Assembly (NCBI GenBank): GCA_014338405.1
Contig: JTDE01000199.1
Span: forward strand, 273,975-337,974
From: Paragonimus skrjabini miyazakii
Taxonomy: Eukaryota; Platyhelminthes; Trematoda; Plagiorchiida; Troglotrematidae
Length of the DNA: 64,000 nt
Direction: 5' to 3'
Part shown: in pieces, positions 10,602-22,210 of the stretch
How positions within the stretch are numbered: the first letter of the stretch is position 1
How the letters are laid out: every line of letters begins with the position of its first letter
Position numbers and translations under genes: made by a program
The notes under the pieces: generated by a model
What the model was told of the DNA's origin: nothing
The model's input: the letters and a program-made list of their open reading frames with translations, nothing else
The model's database searches: none

Positions 10602-13600
10602 GTAATCTTTCAAACTTATCTTCCGGAGAAAACACAAAGTCTGTTGTTCTGAAAGACCTGTTGTTTAACAGTTAACTATAGTATGTTTTTCACTACGCTT
10701 CAGTCTATAACTTTTCAGAATGTATTGCCATTGGATACTTCTTATAATCTCTACATATATCCAGAGTGTAGGAAACAAATTTTTATTGTAATGATCACAA
10801 TCAGTACACATTGCATGCTGACAGCGAACACCTGTGGGTTTAGGGATTATATTACGACACGCACGCACCCGACTGCGTGTATCAGTCAGGATCGGCCACC
10901 TGTCAGCCAGTCGTAATTCAGCTGACTCATTTGAATTGAACCGGAACAACACCACAATAGTGTTCCGGGGAAGGAAGCAAGAAAGCATTAGGTAGGAGAA
11001 TCAGGCTAACTTGATTACAGTCTACAAATACGTACGCTGGGTGTCAGTACTATGCACCACAGACCAGAGTACTAGGTCACAGGAAGACAAAGATGTCTAT
11101 TCTCTAAACTAATTGCAAAACGGATAGAACTGAACCTATCCTTATCGTAAGATTGAACATATCTGAGGGATTGCTTAAAACTATCAACAGTTGCTTTAAA
11201 GAAACGGATGTATATTTGTAAATTTATCATATTGGGCTATGAGTTTGCACGATTAGCATGGCTGAGTTATGCCGTCCTTATCTGTTGCCAGATGATCACA
11301 AAAAAAATCGAAATTTTCACGCACTACCGTATGTACGTGCAAAGAGGGGGTTTAGACGTATTGCATTAGCCGAATAGAATTCAAAATCTTACAGAAAAAG
11401 CCTAAAGACCTACACGAACCACATTATTTCATCATGAGACTGCCGTTATCAGAACCCTCACGTGAGGCATATATATATATAAGTTACGCTGAAAAATTTA
11501 GTCTGAATTCTTTTCGCTCACAATTATAAACTAAATTGCTTAGCTTATTTTTGGTAGAACGTTAGAAATAGCTTAGTCTGTAACTTCCATAGGGATGTCG
11601 CCAGAATAAAACTGACTTATCTCGTATTAATTAGCGTGGTTCAGGTAGGCTACGGTAAGTGGACGGTCATAATCTTAAAGTGAACTCAAGTCAAGGTTCA
11701 CAGTTAGCTGTGAATCATCAGCTACTCGTTATCGAGTATGCCATGACGTTGCATAAATTCAAATATCAAACTACTCAATATATCTCTGGGTGGTATAAAT
11801 TGGCTAGCATCTTGATCTCCCTCTAAGAGGTAACACTGTACTCCTCAAAAGACTAGGATATAACTTCCCCGTTTACTGAACACAGTTTGCAATAAGTGTT
11901 TATCCAAATAAATACTTATTGCAAACTGTGTTCAGTAAATGGGTACGTTATATCCTAGTCTCTCCATATATAGCACGGTTTAAAATATCTCCATAATTTG
12001 CCAGCCTCCATCTAGTTGTGTCTTTTCCTGCATAAAGTGGACCCTACTATTTTGCACCCTTAAAGTGTAGCGTGACCCCAAAATTATGCATGTTTGTCTC
12101 AAATAACCTCGGTTGCGAGCCCCAAACGTACCGCCTGAAGTGCATACGGTTAGGGAGTTTATGTTCCCTTACCGACATTCTGTTACACAAATGATTGGTC
12201 AGTCTTACATTGTTCGGTCTTAAAACTTCTTGTGTCGAGGAATTAACGAAAGTGGATATTCATACCGTTTTTTCGCTACGGTCTATTCAGTTATATTTGG
12301 TGTAGTGCATGAATACCAAAACTGTTCACCTTGCATTGATGTGATACAAGACGTTGTCAGTCATACAATACATGGAATAAAACTGCAATGCATAATTAAC
12401 ATCATGTTTTAGGTGAACTGATCCCCGCAAACATAATGTGAAACCCATTGACAAATCACATAAGAGACACAGATTCACGGTGTGTGGGTTCTGCATACGT
12501 TTGCTGCACCTATTATCAGTACAACCTTTACTTTGTCATTTTTGATTCACCCACACACCATCGCATCTTCTCATTGTTGTCTATTTCAAGCCGGAAAGAT
12601 AGAAACACTTTTTTTAATGAGATCACAGTATAACCTTCTGACACGAACGTACAAACACCCAACAACATAAATCATGGTCGGTTTCAGTGCTTAATTAGAT
12701 GTTTCAGTGAACTTAATGAATAGGGTACTATCCTTTTCATCTTCCTCAGTCTTTCTCACACTAACTGTAGAAGCAATGCGGCGCGCAGTATGTTTCCTTA
12801 TCTGGACTCGAGGTATTACCGACGCCTTTTCACGCTCCTCAAGAAAGGGTAATCTATCCGAAATCCAAAACTGTTACTAAGCTGAACCGGAACAACAGGA
12901 TTGACGATGTGTTTGATAAATGGTCAATTTATGTGAACTCCATGCCCTTCACTTCCGCTGAAACTTATCAAACAAAGAAGTTACTTCTACTTTAGTCTCA
13001 ATCAGGTGTTTATTAAACATCATGAGCTTGCGAATCATCTACACGCTAACAAAATTGAAATTGATCATACTGGTTACTGTCAGCCATACTCATATTCTAT
13101 CTCTAGCAAAATACAATATCATGACACTGGTTTTAGGACCGAAGTCATGTAACGTTGCCCAGGCAGTCGATTTCTTCCTTGGCCATCTCATATGCCATCT
13201 CAAAGGCTGATAGAACCAAAGACAAACACTTGATCTAGTCAAGTAATTTGTTGAAGGTCCAAATTTCAGGTCAAGTGAACCAATACGCTGTAGTCACTGT
13301 GGCGTCAGTTGGACTGCAAGCGTTGACCTAAGAAACGGGCTGCTTAGAATGAACAAAGAGCGTGTCACTGACTCCTCGTTCTAGAGTAACCTTTTGTTGT
13401 ATCATATGACCTGGGCTGTCAGCTGTCTTTCATACGGTCTGTCGATCAGAGTGAGATCGAGGCATGCGCCGGCACTTGCAGAATAGGAACTTCTACAGTT
13501 CTCAGTATCCCACAGGGATGAGCACACCGTATGTGATTGCACTCTCTGCACAGGTAAACTGAACCGGCAGACAAGAGCGTTACTGTCAAACGAAAGCTGC

Positions 13601-14100
13601 AGTGATAGGGCTTGCAATAGGAGGCTTTTGGTTAACAGCCTTTGTAAAGCTGGTCTCTGGCACGGACTCATTTTGAACGTCGATTGTGAAGAATTCTAAG
13701 TTTCGCTGTTAGGTGGAAAATTATGACAAAATATTTCAAAGGTAATCTCTGGAATTAGATATCCACAAGATGAAATGCCAGTGGTCCTAAAAGTCCCTCA
13801 TTTCATTACGATAAACATCTGTAAGTGTGAATGTCTGCGCTTATTAAAGATGTGTGTAAGGTCGCGCGAGTTTGTTGAAGTATTGTGCAACATATCTGCC
13901 AGCAGGGTTAAACGACACCGCAAGCTACTAGTGTTGATACGACCACGCCGTTACAGCCGAAACGGTTGGACAGGCAATGAGGCCAAAAAATTGAGGTTTA
14001 GTCAAACCGCTATTGCTTAGGTCAGAGTTATACTTGATAACAACCATCACCTGGTCAAGCATTTTAGCTCATCTTCAACCTGACTTTATAGGTATGCACT
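10602..14100. other. Intron-like stretch with a long hairpin
   Basis: If the exon at 10494 is real, this is part of a 7.4-kb intron. Apart from the hairpin at 11851-11960 and an (AT)n run near 11470 I see only unassigned short frames. Confidence 0.4.
11851..11960. repeat. Near-perfect hairpin, 53-bp arms, 4-nt loop
   Basis: Arms 11851-11903 and 11908-11960 are reverse complements with four mismatches and no gaps; the loop is CCAA. The outermost 14 bp (GACTAGGATATAAC) and an inner 26 bp are perfect. It carries no coding frame. It could be a foldback or MITE-like element, or a source of double-stranded RNA if transcribed. Confidence 0.9.
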
Positions 14101-14131
14101 GCTGACAGGCACAAACCTCGAGTGTAGTGTT

Positions 14132-15100
14132 TTGTTCGTGAGGGATTGCCTAGAAGCATTTGTGAGTGTAAAACCGTTATTAACTGCGAATAATGTTTCA
14201 TTGATCTCACTGATGTCAACTGTTGATAGTCCAAGAAAAACTGGTTTTCAGACACAGAACAGATTCACAAACATCTTGGCTAGATTAATTTTTGCATACC
14301 AAAATTCGCAATTTTCGCTGGAGACCGAAATGTATAACCAATTAAACTTTTTAATGTACACTTACCTCGCCAAGCTGATGGCTGAGTTCAGCGCACGATA
14401 CACAGAAATGGTGCTTGGAATGGTCAGTACATTCACTTCAATAGTTTTGTACCACTTTCTAGTTGTCTACTTGAAAGGCACAGCCGTAAGAACTTTAACG
14501 ATTAATACTGTTACTGAAGAACTAGGATTCATACGTACAATATTCATACAAAACGACTACCCCGAAAGGTTCATCGGCAGAGATATCCAACAACGGAGTG
14601 AATATGATCAGCTGTACCTTGCAGAAGAGAAAACTGTATACATCGGATTACACCTCAAGAACGATACACTAACCGGAACTGTCACGCGTAGGCCCACATT
14701 TTGCGTCGCTAAGTTACCTGTCCACTTTAAGTCCAATCCGGTTTTATGCCTCTTTCTACAACCTCGTTCTGTGTGTACGCATTCACTTGTTCCTGTGGAA
14801 CCAGTTGTGTTGGCCACATGAACAGACGCTTTGCTGAACGGGCCTGTGAATACCACTCAACTTGGCTCAACAGTGGAATAACGAAATCTGTCAACAGTGC
14901 CGTACTGTGTTACCTAGTTAATTCGAATCATTCTGTCAATGTGACGGACGCATTTCGCCTTGTCTACCGAATTAAGACTACCCACTCAAGAGAATTCAGG
15001 TGTAGGATTCTATCCACAGCCGAAGCTATTGGAATTCGCCTGTACAACCCAATTCTGTGCCTCCAGAAGCATTTTGTTCATGCTTTGCATCTGCCTTGAC
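14132..15100 (+). mobile_element. Penelope-like element remnant: end of RT linker plus GIY-YIG domain
   Basis: The first frame (to 14821) includes the post-RT region with EELGFIRTIFIQNDYPERFI and TVYIGLHLKND, both typical of fluke Penelope elements between RT and endonuclease. After a shift near 14750 the endonuclease reads TTSFCVYAFTCSCGTSCVGH, then FAERACEYHSTWL, then LSTAEAIGIRLYNPILCLQK. The YIG core is changed to CVG, and the RT catalytic region is not present, so the copy is dead. The hydrophobic run at about 14380-14480 is not a membrane gene. Confidence 0.85.
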
Positions 15101-17956
15101 CAACTTCCCACCCTGTTAGGCTGTCAAGACCCACTGCTTGATTGCAGTGTGATAGTGAATTGATTGACCTCATTAATCGCCTGTTCCCCGTTTACACCCT
15201 CAAGGATTCCCCTGTGAAATATGTGATATAAATGCGATATGTTTGGCCTGATAATAAATAACTGAAAACGAACCTGTTCGCTGTACAGTATTTGTTACGA
15301 GAAAGTTGTATGTAAAAAGGGGCCTCTTTATTTTCGTCACCAGTGAGTATGGTAAGAGTAAGCAGTCTTGGAAAAAGTACATTTGGTTGGACAGTAAATA
15401 GCAAGTTCTCTTGAACATATTAAAGAACAAGATAAAATTAACGTTCTGATCAACAATAGTATTCAAGGTATCTACCGTTGCCTAGTTTCAGCATAATCCT
15501 TCTCCTGGTACGAAACGTTGAAATATTCGACATACTATCTGTAGTTATTAGACAACACTATCGTATGACTGTCAATTTCAGTTTGTCCGACGTCTTATGT
15601 TTAACACGATAGATTGTATGTTTGAGACAGTCACATAGGAAGAAGTTGAATTGCGTGAAAATGATGCGACACATACACTGACCAAACTTGTGGGTGTCGG
15701 CTGTAACCGAGAAAGAGAGTTTCCAGATCGTTGGTAAATCCTAACTCACTCACATAAGTTGGTCAGGGACTGACAAACAGCTTATAAAACGTTAAAAAAG
15801 ATCGGAGGAGTAAGATAACGACGGATGATGAACCACTTGGCCGAGACGTCGTTAATACCATCTAGGAGGTACAAAAAGCATTGCATCAATTAAAAAGGTG
15901 CACATTTCTTAGCGTAAACTTATTGAAAACACATATCGAACACAATGTTGAGAACAGATCCTCTCCGACTACAGACTGTTGTAAGACGCCGCACACAAGA
16001 TAGCGTACAATTCATGATACTTTGTAACTACACCTTCTAAAAGCTGACCTTTACATTTGCAAACACTTAACAGGCTGTGGTCGCGGTTCTTACACTATGT
16101 AACCCAAAAGAGCTATGGTCATCTGTGAGTGTCTGTGTGTGAATAGATATGTACACGTATCATGATTGCAGTCTGCTTACTGTAATAAAGACATGAGTGG
16201 TCTTGATTCGATTTTGTCCAGATAACAGTATTTACGGAGTTCCATGAAGATGATTATACCGATAACGGAGGATATTTTTGTTACTAACCGTACCGAGTTA
16301 AATCAGCATATATTATCTAGTACACAAATGAAAGATTACAATACCCATACTGAACGAAGCATGAACATACAACGGAGTTCAAGGAAACTTTGAGATTAGC
16401 GCCTATGTCAACTTGATTATAGAGTTACTGACAGTGCACCGTTCCAGATGCACAAGAAACTACTGTTATATTAAAGCTTTTAATGAAGTGCCTCCCAATT
16501 TGTTTTGTCGATAAATTGCTGAGCTTACCACGACTGGATATAACAATATTCATGTTGTTGATGTCCGCCAAAGTTGACCACCTTTGCTTTTCGTACTATT
16601 TCCTTAAAATTCCCACAAACAATTCTGAATAATTTTTGGACTTGAATTCAAATACACGGTCTCCAAGTCCCATGAATCTACTTTGTTTAATTTATCTTCG
16701 GGCATCTACTCTGCTACCTGGCCATCAAAGATAAGTTGTTGTATCATGAACACACAGGAAACAATGTTAGAATGACTTTTGGAGATGAACAGAATGATCT
16801 TTTTAGTAGAGATAAAATGGTGCAACCCTCGTAGATACAGGAAAGAATCGCAGTTTAAGTAGTTTGTTTAGTTAACGTATGACTCTAAAATTAGAAGGGT
16901 TACTGTTGAGTGATTGCTCGGAAACACTGCCGGCCATTCTGCACTAATACTAAAGCACAATAGGATTTTTGTTTCAGGATGTTTTACATAATAATTCTAT
17001 GTCGTGTGCAACACTCCACAAATTCCAGCGATCTTCATCTTTCCAAAATAAAAAATACTTTTCATGAAACTAATTTTGAACAGCTCGTTGTGACGTCAGA
17101 TGTAGAAGTTCTGTACACATAGCACTTTCCTGGTTTCCCAAGGGTTGCTGCAAATGATAGGTTTGTGTATTTGTCAGTCCACCGCTGGTATCACTTTTCA
17201 ACTTAGAGTAACATGTTTTGCTGTCAAATATTACACTATCTTTTAAGTTATGTTGACCGGTTCAATGGACTGCTCTTTTCAAAGCTCTCTTCTGATCTGG
17301 CTACAGAAATTTTGTTTACACCCATACATTTAACTCAGCGTTCTGGTTAATTGTAGTAGCGGCGTCTTATCGTGTTGCCCATTACTATGGATTTTAAAGA
17401 CACAAGTCGTTAACTCGAGTGCAGATCAACCTCCTGATCTGGCCCAATTCATTTCATTTGACTCACACACTGTAAAGTTAACAGCAAATTTGTTAACAAG
17501 CTACATTTGTGATTCCTTCCGTTCACTTTATATAGAGTTTACTGTACACATTTTTTTTCATAAACTGTCAGATGTTTAGGTTACTATTTGCGTGACAGTT
17601 TTCACGCAAGGTTTCAGTTTTACATTATCTGTTCCGCAGTTTTCAGATAAACTGGTAAATATTGATGAATGTGAAAATCATCTACTTCCTTATCCTGAAT
17701 AGCTTCTTATGTTTGATTTTTCTTATTGTGTACAAAAGAGCGTGTTACCTTCACTGAAAGGATACACAAAATTGACAATGTGCCCATCAAAAGCAGCAGA
17801 TATTTTTATAACTTGATTTGGCAAATCTGTAATCAACCATTTAATGCTGTTGGTTCTAACCCCAGTTACATGTATTTAGATCTATTTAACTATCTTGCAC
17901 GGTCACAAGGTCATCTACTATAGTGTGACAGACATCGTATTTGTTTCTGCTCACAG
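15101..17956. other. No gene recognised; intron of the membrane-protein gene if the upstream exon is real
   Basis: No exon-like frames with splice sites and no similarity to other repeats in the window. Confidence 0.45.
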
Positions 17957-18958
17957 ATACCTCATACGTCGACGACAAGACTGCTTCTATTGCAGGCTCA
18001 TCTGCAAGCAACGCCAAAACACCAGAGGAAGATAATGAATTTCAACATCATACCTCCATCATCATTGGTCTGCTGGGTTTCTTCACCATGTGCGGATTAT
18101 TTTCAGCTTCCATGACCTTGATTAATCGTCCCAAGCAAACAAAGAAACGCAGCTTATCTGGGATTTGTAATAAACTGTTTTTTGAATCCGGAACATCGAT
18201 CGTGACCACTTTAGAGACGGGATCAGTGCTTCAACTCAAAAATGACCATGTTAAGACAAGAGGTGTAGTAGATCACAAATCTTCTAGTGAATCTACTGAG
18301 GACCCCAAGGCAACTGAAACTAACACGTTTATGAACGAGGACCATGAACACGCCACTGGAATGAACGTACAGGAAGATCGTCGGCGGTCATGTGTGGCTT
18401 TTTGCAACCTTGGAAACAAAGCAGCAAGAGTGCATGACCCAACATTAGAGAGCAAAATATGCTCTGACAGTTCTCTCGCAGACGAACTGAGTGAAGGTCA
18501 TCCCAAGGTGGACAGTCTGAATGAGATTTCTTCTAAAGAACTGAGCGAGATATTCGATCGAGCAACCAGGCCAGTAAGCTACATTCATAAGACGGCGGCC
18601 AGTAATATATGGAATACAGCGAAGTCCAATCCGATCTGGTTAAATAGCATGCATCGGGAACAACAGCAGCAGCAGGGAATGCCTGAAAAACAGTCTGTGA
18701 ACGAAGTTCGACATCCACATACTCAAGAGAGGCATTTCAGATCTGCTGCTGGTTCTTTCGGGCATCTGCCGAATACATATGTGTTCCCAATAGAGAAGCT
18801 ATCCGATGTCGTTTATCACTGTGGCAGTGCTGAGCGCAGTACACCGCTTAATCGGAACTCATGGTGTCGATCCGGACCGTTGCCTCTGGTCGCAAAACAG
18901 GATACTCAACAGAACTTTGAGCCGCATGCTTTGGCTCAGTTGTACGAGGCACATTCTG
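17957..18958 (+). CDS. Transmembrane exon of an unrecognised single-pass membrane protein
   Basis: I do not recognise the family. A 1002-nt exon enters with two bases after the acceptor CTCACAG and leaves in phase 1 before GTAAGC; it stays open throughout. It encodes about 32 residues of hydrophilic, probably extracellular stalk, a clear membrane segment at nt 18055-18123 (SIIIGLLGFFTMCGLFSASM), then NRPKQTKKR, a positive stop-transfer run pointing to a cytoplasmic C terminus. The rest is a polar Ser/Thr/Glu-rich tail with a short Gln run (around 18662) and no catalytic motif that I can see. The ectodomain must lie in upstream exons. Downstream exons join in phase. Candidates include adhesion or guidance receptors, but nothing visible decides this. 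Confidence 0.75.
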
Positions 18959-19989
18959 GTAAGCGAGTTTTCCTGCAACGATTGCTGTTTAAAACGTCCT
19001 TCAGTTTTGTTTTAAACTGCAAACCGTTTTAGAATCATTGGTAGTTTCTGATGAGTAGTCGGCGATTTTGAAGTTTTGGGCTGATCACCATCCAGACTAC
19101 ACATAAACGACGGCGGCTAAACTTTCATAAGTTGTTGAGAGTTACTCTTCCCTTAAGTAAAAACAAAACGGTAGGTCTGGTAGCACCAAACAATTTCCAG
19201 TTTTACAGCAATTTCACTGTCATTTTTTAAAGCAAGAAGTGCTGCGATAATTAAAGCTTAGTTGGTTCCGAAAACTCGGCTTTTCTCATTAGTCAAATCG
19301 ACTTTATTTGTCGCCCGTTTGTTGTAACAAAGCACGTGCTTAAACAACTTGTTTTACTTAAGTTGTTATTAAAATAAATAGGATGATGTATCCGAATACA
19401 ACACAGATGGTTCACTTTTTTGTCACATCGGGTTGTCCGGGTGAATACCCTTTATGTAGCTGTAGTAGTCAACAATTCACTTGTTAACCTTGGATTTTAA
19501 TGGCTGTTCAGACCTTCAGTGAAATTTGTGGTGAGCATATGGTAAGATTATTGACATTAATGATTAACATTCTTCCTCCACGAGCATGTACTCCTGAGTT
19601 CCAGTCCTGCTCGATGTACACATGTATGGTTATTGAGCTCTATCAGAAATGAAAAGCGAGACTGCAGGCATTCTGTATAGTGCTCCCTTGAACATAGGCC
19701 ATCAAAAAGAAACGTGGACAATTTGGCGAGGTATGACATTCAATTATATATATACGCAAACCTATAAGAATCATACATAAACCAATTAGTTAAATCGAAC
19801 TGGGTTCAGCTCTCTTAAAACAAAAGAATTTTTACTGTGATTTTCGTGGATCATATCTAGGTTGTTTATGCAACGATTACGCAGAGGATCATTACGGCAC
19901 ATAAAACCATTAATAAGTAATCTTTTCACAACAGCGGTGGGCTAATAGCTAATCTACGTTGTACACAGGAACGCGGACTTAAGTGCGTT

Positions 19990-20365
19990 TACTAATGAGT
20001 AGTCTGGGATTTGGCTAATTTCAATTTGAACATCACCCACAATTGATCGCACCTGGCGCATCCCCATAGACTTTCCAGTCGGCCCCTTTCGAAAAGAAGC
20101 ACTAGACTCGAGTTTCGCTCTCATTAGAGCTCGTCAGTAGTGCATATCATCGCCACCGCCGGGACTTGAACCACGGACATGCTGTTCATGAGGCAACCGT
20201 GTTTACCACTGCGCCATTGACCTCACGTTAGGCACGACCGAATTATCATATGTGAACGCTCAACCACTTTCGCTTGTGAGTAATGATCAGGTTGCCCGAT
20301 CGTCTCGAAATGGAGACACAGTTACTGTCTGTTAACTCCAATCGATAACCCCGCGATTAGGACTT
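19990..20365 (-). repeat. tRNA-derived SINE, best-preserved copy
   Basis: On the minus strand: A box TGGCGCAGTGG (20206-20216), anticodon-like CTCATGA, B box GTGGTTCAAGTCC (20162-20174), a body containing CGAAAGGGGCCGACTGG, and the tail CAGACTACTCATTAGTA at about 19993. Sequence upstream of the tRNA-like head (20285-20365) is also shared with other copies, so the head is internal. The CAT anticodon suggests a Met-tRNA origin, tentatively. Confidence 0.88.
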
Positions 20366-20419
20366 CCTAGACAGGTCTAGATCTCCGATCTCATTAAACC
20401 TGCTAGGCGATATTTTAGA

Positions 20420-20462
20420 TTACTAATGAGTAGTCGGGGATTTGGTTAATTTCAAGTGTGTT
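20420..20462 (-). repeat. SINE 3'-tail fragment
   Basis: Repeats the tail of the neighbouring SINE (TACTAATGAGTAGTCGGGGA on the plus strand), directly beyond its 5' end. This points to a tandem or nested insertion. Confidence 0.7.
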
Positions 20463-20616
20463 TAGCTGACCTAAAAAATAATTATTATACAATTTAGTTT
20501 TGTTTTCTAAACTAAGCTCAATATACAGAGGTCCCGAATAAGTTAATATGGGGTCGTGTGATGAACTTCTGTTTGTATGGTTGAGTAATCATGTCAGTGC
20601 ATGACATCACACAGTT

Positions 20617-20817
20617 TTGATGACATTAGTATTGTCTAGTTCGATGTGTGTTCCTTCACGCGCGGTACGCAAGGGAACCATCGGTGCCATAGGTCGTGGT
20701 GACATGACTATATGGCGTTGCGATGTGTGCGGCCGCGAATGCGCTGGCCGTTTTGGATTAGTAGGTCACCAACGTACTCATAATGCACCGTCGGCGAAGA
20801 GACAACGAGTACGCTAG
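20617..20817 (+). mobile_element. C2H2 zinc-finger peptide, probable LINE ORF tail
   Basis: The frame ends WRCDVCGRECAGRFGLVGHQ and then RTH, a single C2H2 finger of the C-x2-C-x12-H-x3-H type near the stop. One finger of the CxxCxR.C.S..GL..H.R.H type closes many flatworm LINE ORFs, so I read this as a LINE fragment rather than a transcription factor. The rest of the ORF was not found upstream. Confidence 0.5.
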
Positions 20818-21231
20818 GCTCAGGTAGGTCATACCGGCATATCCGTTCTGTTTTTGTTAATGATTACATCGACCAAGACCATGGTCGTTTGGAAACTAAT
20901 CCGCTCTTCTTTTCAGATACTGGGGTGTCTGTGATCTTCTACCTACTCTTTTCTTGAGCTTTGCTGGTGTATTGAATGATGAATCGTCTGTCTGATCTTT
21001 TCGTAGTTCAACTTTGAGTTTTGTTTTTCAACTTTGTCCTCTCTTGAATGCAATAGCATGCATTCGTATACTTAAATGCTTCTTGTATTACAGTTTACAT
21101 ATCTTTCTTCCTAGTATAGATCTTGTCATTGCAGTCTCTCTCACTGTTTATTTTCCGAGAGATAAGGGTTTCCTTTTCGTGCTAGCCATTCAATTGGCTA
21201 ACCAGCATTGGCCAGCTGGACACAAAGGCCT

Positions 21232-21292
21232 CACTCACACACCTGCTGGTCTTATTCCTTCGGGTTTACACCGGATACGTGGTGTGTGAGTG
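21232..21292. repeat. 12-bp inverted repeat with 37-nt spacer
   Basis: CACTCACACACC (21232-21243) and GGTGTGTGAGTG (21281-21292) are perfect complements. A second small stem (GCAAGTGG/CCACTTGC) follows at about 21298-21324. Confidence 0.6.
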
Positions 21293-22125
21293 GAACTGCA
21301 AGTGGTGCAGCGCAAGCCACTTGCGGTGATGGTTTATGGCGCAGGCGTCCTTTGGCTTCGGTCACTGTGACAGGCTAATGCGTTTCGGATGCCGCCAACC
21401 GTGTTCCTTCAGAACTGCTTGGCTGCAGTGTGGTGAGGATCGTTGAATAGTGCACTTTCTTTGAAAGAGTTTCCGGTGCCCTAGGAACAGTTTTGGTGAG
21501 ACATCAATGTAAATATTAGGCACATGTTTATGTTTACGAGTCAAAGTGGTATTATTAACCGCATTGCATTAATATCAATCGGGTTTCATGAGACTGAAAT
21601 GTCTTCACATCCTACAAGAAACGTGTCCAAATTCGGATTTCTCGGATAGTGTTGTCTTTCAGAAGCTTGCTGTGCAACACTCGGAAACGAATGGAAACCC
21701 CCAAACTAACTGAACATCGTCGTGACCTAAACACTAAAGCATGTTATTCGCTTTTTTTACGTATGTACTCAACTCACAAATGTCTAGCTGAGATAGGTTA
21801 TCAAATAGATGTGTATTTTTGCCCGTTTGCACTAAGTTCAATTACATTCCAGGTAGAACAGCTAAACATCATCAGCAGCGGTTGACTGGACGTCGCAATG
21901 TCTTCAGCAGCCAGGTTACTTGCGCCGAAAGGAAGGTTAAGCTGAAAGCTTATGGGACATCTTTATATTCCAAGAAGCTAGTGAATAAAATTTAGAAGAA
22001 ACAGTTGAAAACAGTAAGATCTGATAAAATAATGATAGACACAAGCGAAGATGGTGACCAATAGTTGATGAGCGAACGTGAAAAACTGGGTTACCAGAGG
22101 AAATTTTTTCTCAAAGCTCCAAACA

Positions 22126-22210
22126 CTGTGATTCAGTTCATCAAGACGGCAAGTGGATATATATTGCTCGCAGTGTATGTCTTCTTGCCGTCTTGGTGAA
22201 CTGGATGAAG
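22126..22210. ncRNA. Pre-miRNA-like hairpin candidate
   Basis: Arms 22134-22153 (CAGTTCATCAAGACGGCAAG) and 22184-22203 pair at 19 of 20 positions, the exception being a G-T type pair. Beyond an internal loop the stem resumes (ATATAT with GTATGT) and closes on a roughly 10-nt loop; outside, pairing continues with mismatches. The size of about 80 nt fits an animal precursor. No expression evidence; I cannot match it to a known miRNA. Confidence 0.4.

Noticed and set aside
14132..14821. 229-codon frame with hydrophobic stretches, possible membrane protein
   Set aside because: Its second half has Penelope linker motifs and continues, after a shift, into a GIY-YIG domain.
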